Source: an uncultured Thermoleophilia bacterium
GTDB taxonomy: Bacteria; Actinomycetota; Thermoleophilia; UBA2241
NCBI GenBank assembly: GCA_903921965.1
Contig: CAIXSE010000205.1
Coordinates: 1 to 7,390 of the forward strand
Reading direction: 5' to 3'
Length of the DNA stretch: 7,390 nucleotides
The notes beneath the pieces were generated by a model, which worked only from the letters and a program-made list of their open reading frames with translations, did not search any database and was not told where the DNA came from. The position numbers and the translations under genes were made by a program. This document shows positions 5,911 through 7,390 of the stretch, piece by piece (the stretch's first letter is position 1; the number at the start of each line of letters is the position of its first letter).

Positions 5911-7143
5911 CCACGAGCCATCCTCCATCTGGATATGGACGCGTTCTTCGCCTCCGTCGAACAGGCACGCCGCCCCGAGCTGCGCGGCCGGCCCGTCGTC
6001 GTCGGCGGGCCGCGCGGGGGGCGGGGGGTGGTCTCGGCCTGCTCGTACGAGGCGCGGGCGTTCGGCGTGCACAGCGGCATGCCCATGTACCAGGCCGAGC
6101 GCCTGTGCCCGCAGGCCGAGTTCCTGCCGGTCGACATGAAGGCGTACCTCGCAGTGCACAGGGGCGTGGTCACGCTGCTGGAGCAGTACACCGACCTCGT
6201 CGAGGTGGCCTCCATCGACGAGGCGTATCTGGACGTCACCGGCAGCCGCCGGCTCTTCGGGCCGCCGCGGGCCATCGCCTTCCGCATCCAGGAGCAGGTG
6301 TACGAGGCCCACGGCGTCACCTGTTCCATCGGCATCGGCCCCACCAAGCTGCTCGCCAAGCTCGCGGCCGGCATGAACAAGCCGGCCGGCATCGGCGAGC
6401 TCACCGACGCCGACGTGCGCGGCAAGCTGCGCGACCTGCCGGTGGGCGACGTGTGCGGCATCGGCCCGGTCACGCAGGAGCGGCTGGCCGCCCTCGGCCT
6501 CACCACGGTCGGCATGCTGCAGGACGTACCGTTCCCCCTGCTGGCGGCGGCGTTCGGCAAGGGCGCCCACGGGCTGCGCCAGCTGGCCCTCGGGCGCAGC
6601 CTCTCGCCGGTGAACAGCCACCGGCCGCTGCCCAAGTCGGTCGGCCGCGAGATCACCTTCGCCGACGACACCAACGAGCCCGGCCTGCTGCGCGCCACGC
6701 TGCTCTCGCTGGCCGACAGCGCCGTCGACGACCTGCGGCGCAAGGGGCTGGCGGCGCGCACGGTGGCCGTCAAGGTGCGCTTCAACACCTTCCACACCGT
6801 CGGCCGCCGCCGCACCCTGGCGCGCCCGGTGAGCGCCACGCGGCCGGTCCACGAGGCCGCCGTCGAGCTGCTCGACGAGCTCGGCCTCGGCGCCCGCTGG
6901 GTGCGTCTCGTCGGCGTCGGCCTCAGCAACCTCACGCACAACGCCTTCCAGCTCACGCTCGACGAGGGCTGGCGCGAGGTCGCGCTCGGCGAGGCGGTCG
7001 ACAGGGTACGTGCCAAGTACGGGTTCAAGGCGCTCGGCCCGGCCGGCGGGGCGCTCTCCGGCGGCCGGCCGGCGCACTCCACGCCGGCGCTCGCCTTCCA
7101 CCCCGGCGGCGCCGGGCCCGCAACCCTCGACGTCGTCTCGTGA
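5902..7143 (+). CDS. dinB: DNA polymerase IV (DinB), Y-family translesion polymerase
   Basis: Error-prone Y-family DNA polymerase (EC 2.7.7.7) that copies past damaged bases during the SOS response. Of its 413 residues, the palm and fingers carry ILHLDMDAFFASVEQ (catalytic D11, steric-gate position F16), YEARAFGVHSGMPM (from Y49), SIDEAYLDVT (catalytic D106 and E107) and SIGIGPTKLLAKLAA (from S142). A thumb helix-hairpin-helix includes CGIGPVTQERLAALGL (from C185). The little-finger domain runs about 245-348, starting KSVGREITF. QLTLD (350-354) resembles the QLxLF-type sliding-clamp-binding motif and is followed by the usual VDRVRAKYGF segment. The last 35 or so residues are a Gly/Pro/Ala-rich tail with no recognised domain. 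ATG 5902 is forced: the next Met, M12, is inside the active-site motif, and there is no upstream start nearby. There is no ribosome binding site, so translation is probably leaderless. SOS control is expected from the operator over its start. Confidence 0.97.
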   Translation: MFVPRAILHLDMDAFFASVEQARRPELRGRPVVVGGPRGGRGVVSACSYEARAFGVHSGMPMYQAERLCPQAEFLPVDMKAYLAVHRGVVTLLEQYTDLVEVASIDEAYLDVTGSRRLFGPPRAIAFRIQEQVYEAHGVTCSIGIGPTKLLAKLAAGMNKPAGIGELTDADVRGKLRDLPVGDVCGIGPVTQERLAALGLTTVGMLQDVPFPLLAAAFGKGAHGLRQLALGRSLSPVNSHRPLPKSVGREITFADDTNEPGLLRATLLSLADSAVDDLRRKGLAARTVAVKVRFNTFHTVGRRRTLARPVSATRPVHEAAVELLDELGLGARWVRLVGVGLSNLTHNAFQLTLDEGWREVALGEAVDRVRAKYGFKALGPAGGALSGGRPAHSTPALAFHPGGAGPATLDVVS

Positions 7144-7237
7144 CGGGCGCACCGAGGGTCGCGCCGCGGGGTCGCCGGCGCGGGCGGTGCGGATGCTCCC
7201 GGGACGCCTGAGCGGCGGGCGCGCGAGCCTGCCCCTG

Positions 7238-7246
7238 TGCTAGACT
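7238..7246 (+). promoter_or_regulatory. Extended -10 promoter of the EF-G-like gene
   Basis: TGC-TAGACT is an extended -10 that differs by one base from the TGC-TAGAAT ahead of proB. Predicted transcription start is near 7253, leaving a leader of about 75 bases with a hairpin and a ribosome binding site. The preceding 94 bases after dinB hold no gene or T-run terminator that I can see. Confidence 0.65.
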
Positions 7247-7273
7247 TCAGCCTTCCGACAGGAGACGTCCGTC

Positions 7274-7297
7274 CTCTCGCGCGCCCGCGCGCGGGAG
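7274..7297 (+). other. Strong leader hairpin upstream of the EF-G-like gene
   Basis: Bases 7274-7283 pair with 7288-7297 (ten pairs, one of them G-U) around the four-base loop CCCG. It lies between the predicted transcription start and the ribosome binding site at 7315-7320. No T run follows, so it is not a normal intrinsic terminator. It may stabilise the mRNA or act in regulation; GC-rich alternating sequence could also form such a stem by chance. Confidence 0.5.
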
Positions 7298-7328
7298 CCG
7301 GCGAGACCACACACGAGGAGATCCCGGG

Positions 7329-7390
7329 ATGAACGACCCAGCCAAGATCAGGAACATCGCGCTCGTCGGCCACCGCGGTACGGGCAAGAC
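7329..7390 (+). CDS. EF-G-like translational GTPase, N terminus only
   Basis: Only the first 20 codons and two further bases are inside the window. The peptide MNDPAKIRNIALVGHRGTGK ends in a P-loop (GHRGTGKT, residues 14-21 if the next base completes Thr) of the elongation factor G type: IRNIALVGH followed by GxGKT is typical of EF-G and EF-G-like (FusA2) proteins, whereas LepA and TypA have a DHGK loop. EF-G drives ribosomal translocation or, with RRF, ribosome recycling; the EF-G-like paralogues are less understood. The Arg in GHRG is more typical of EF-G-like proteins than of the main EF-G, but so little sequence cannot settle which it is. The ATG has GAGGAG at 7315-7320, eight bases upstream, and its own extended -10 promoter. 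Confidence 0.8.
   Translation, partial: MNDPAKIRNIALVGHRGTGK

Overview
The window is a compact, very GC-rich bacterial chromosome segment (about 70% G+C by eye, strong G/C third-position bias), with every recognised gene on the + strand. Gene content and order (proB-proA-nadD-yqeK-LytR_C protein-rsfS, then a secreted CAP protein, dinB and an EF-G-like GTPase) suggest a deep-branching actinobacterial lineage such as Coriobacteriia or Thermoleophilia. That placement is inference: YqeK next to NadD, a LytR_C protein before rsfS, and a Gram-positive-type SOS box together with very high GC fit it best. I see no phage, insertion sequence, CRISPR array, tRNA or rRNA. This is housekeeping DNA, and its novelty lies mainly in expression signals.

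Layout. (1) 39-5176 is a tightly packed operon. It encodes glutamate 5-kinase (proB) and glutamyl-phosphate reductase (proA) for proline synthesis, nicotinate-nucleotide adenylyltransferase (nadD) for NAD, a YqeK-type HD-domain Ap4A hydrolase, a single-pass membrane protein with a divergent LCP-like middle and a C-terminal LytR_C domain, and the ribosome silencing factor RsfS. Neighbouring genes overlap or lie within a few bases, which suggests translational coupling. The operon starts from an extended -10 promoter placed so that proB is probably translated from a leaderless mRNA. A second extended -10 inside the LytR_C gene could give rsfS its own transcript. rsfS has no ATG, GTG or TTG where it must start; the best-placed codon is GTA, overlapping the upstream TAG.

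(2) 5273-5855 is a monocistronic unit: promoter, ribosome binding site, secreted CAP/YkwD-like protein and a probable intrinsic terminator.

(3) 5888-7143 is dinB (DNA polymerase IV). An 18-bp perfect palindrome matching the Gram-positive LexA/SOS box overlaps the promoter -10 and contains the dinB start codon, so dinB appears to be a leaderless, damage-inducible gene whose first codons are part of its own operator.

(4) 7238-7390 holds the promoter, a leader with a strong 10-bp hairpin, a good ribosome binding site and the first 20 codons of an EF-G-like translational GTPase cut by the window edge. The first 38 bases and the gaps at 5177-5272 and 7144-7237 hold no gene that I can support.
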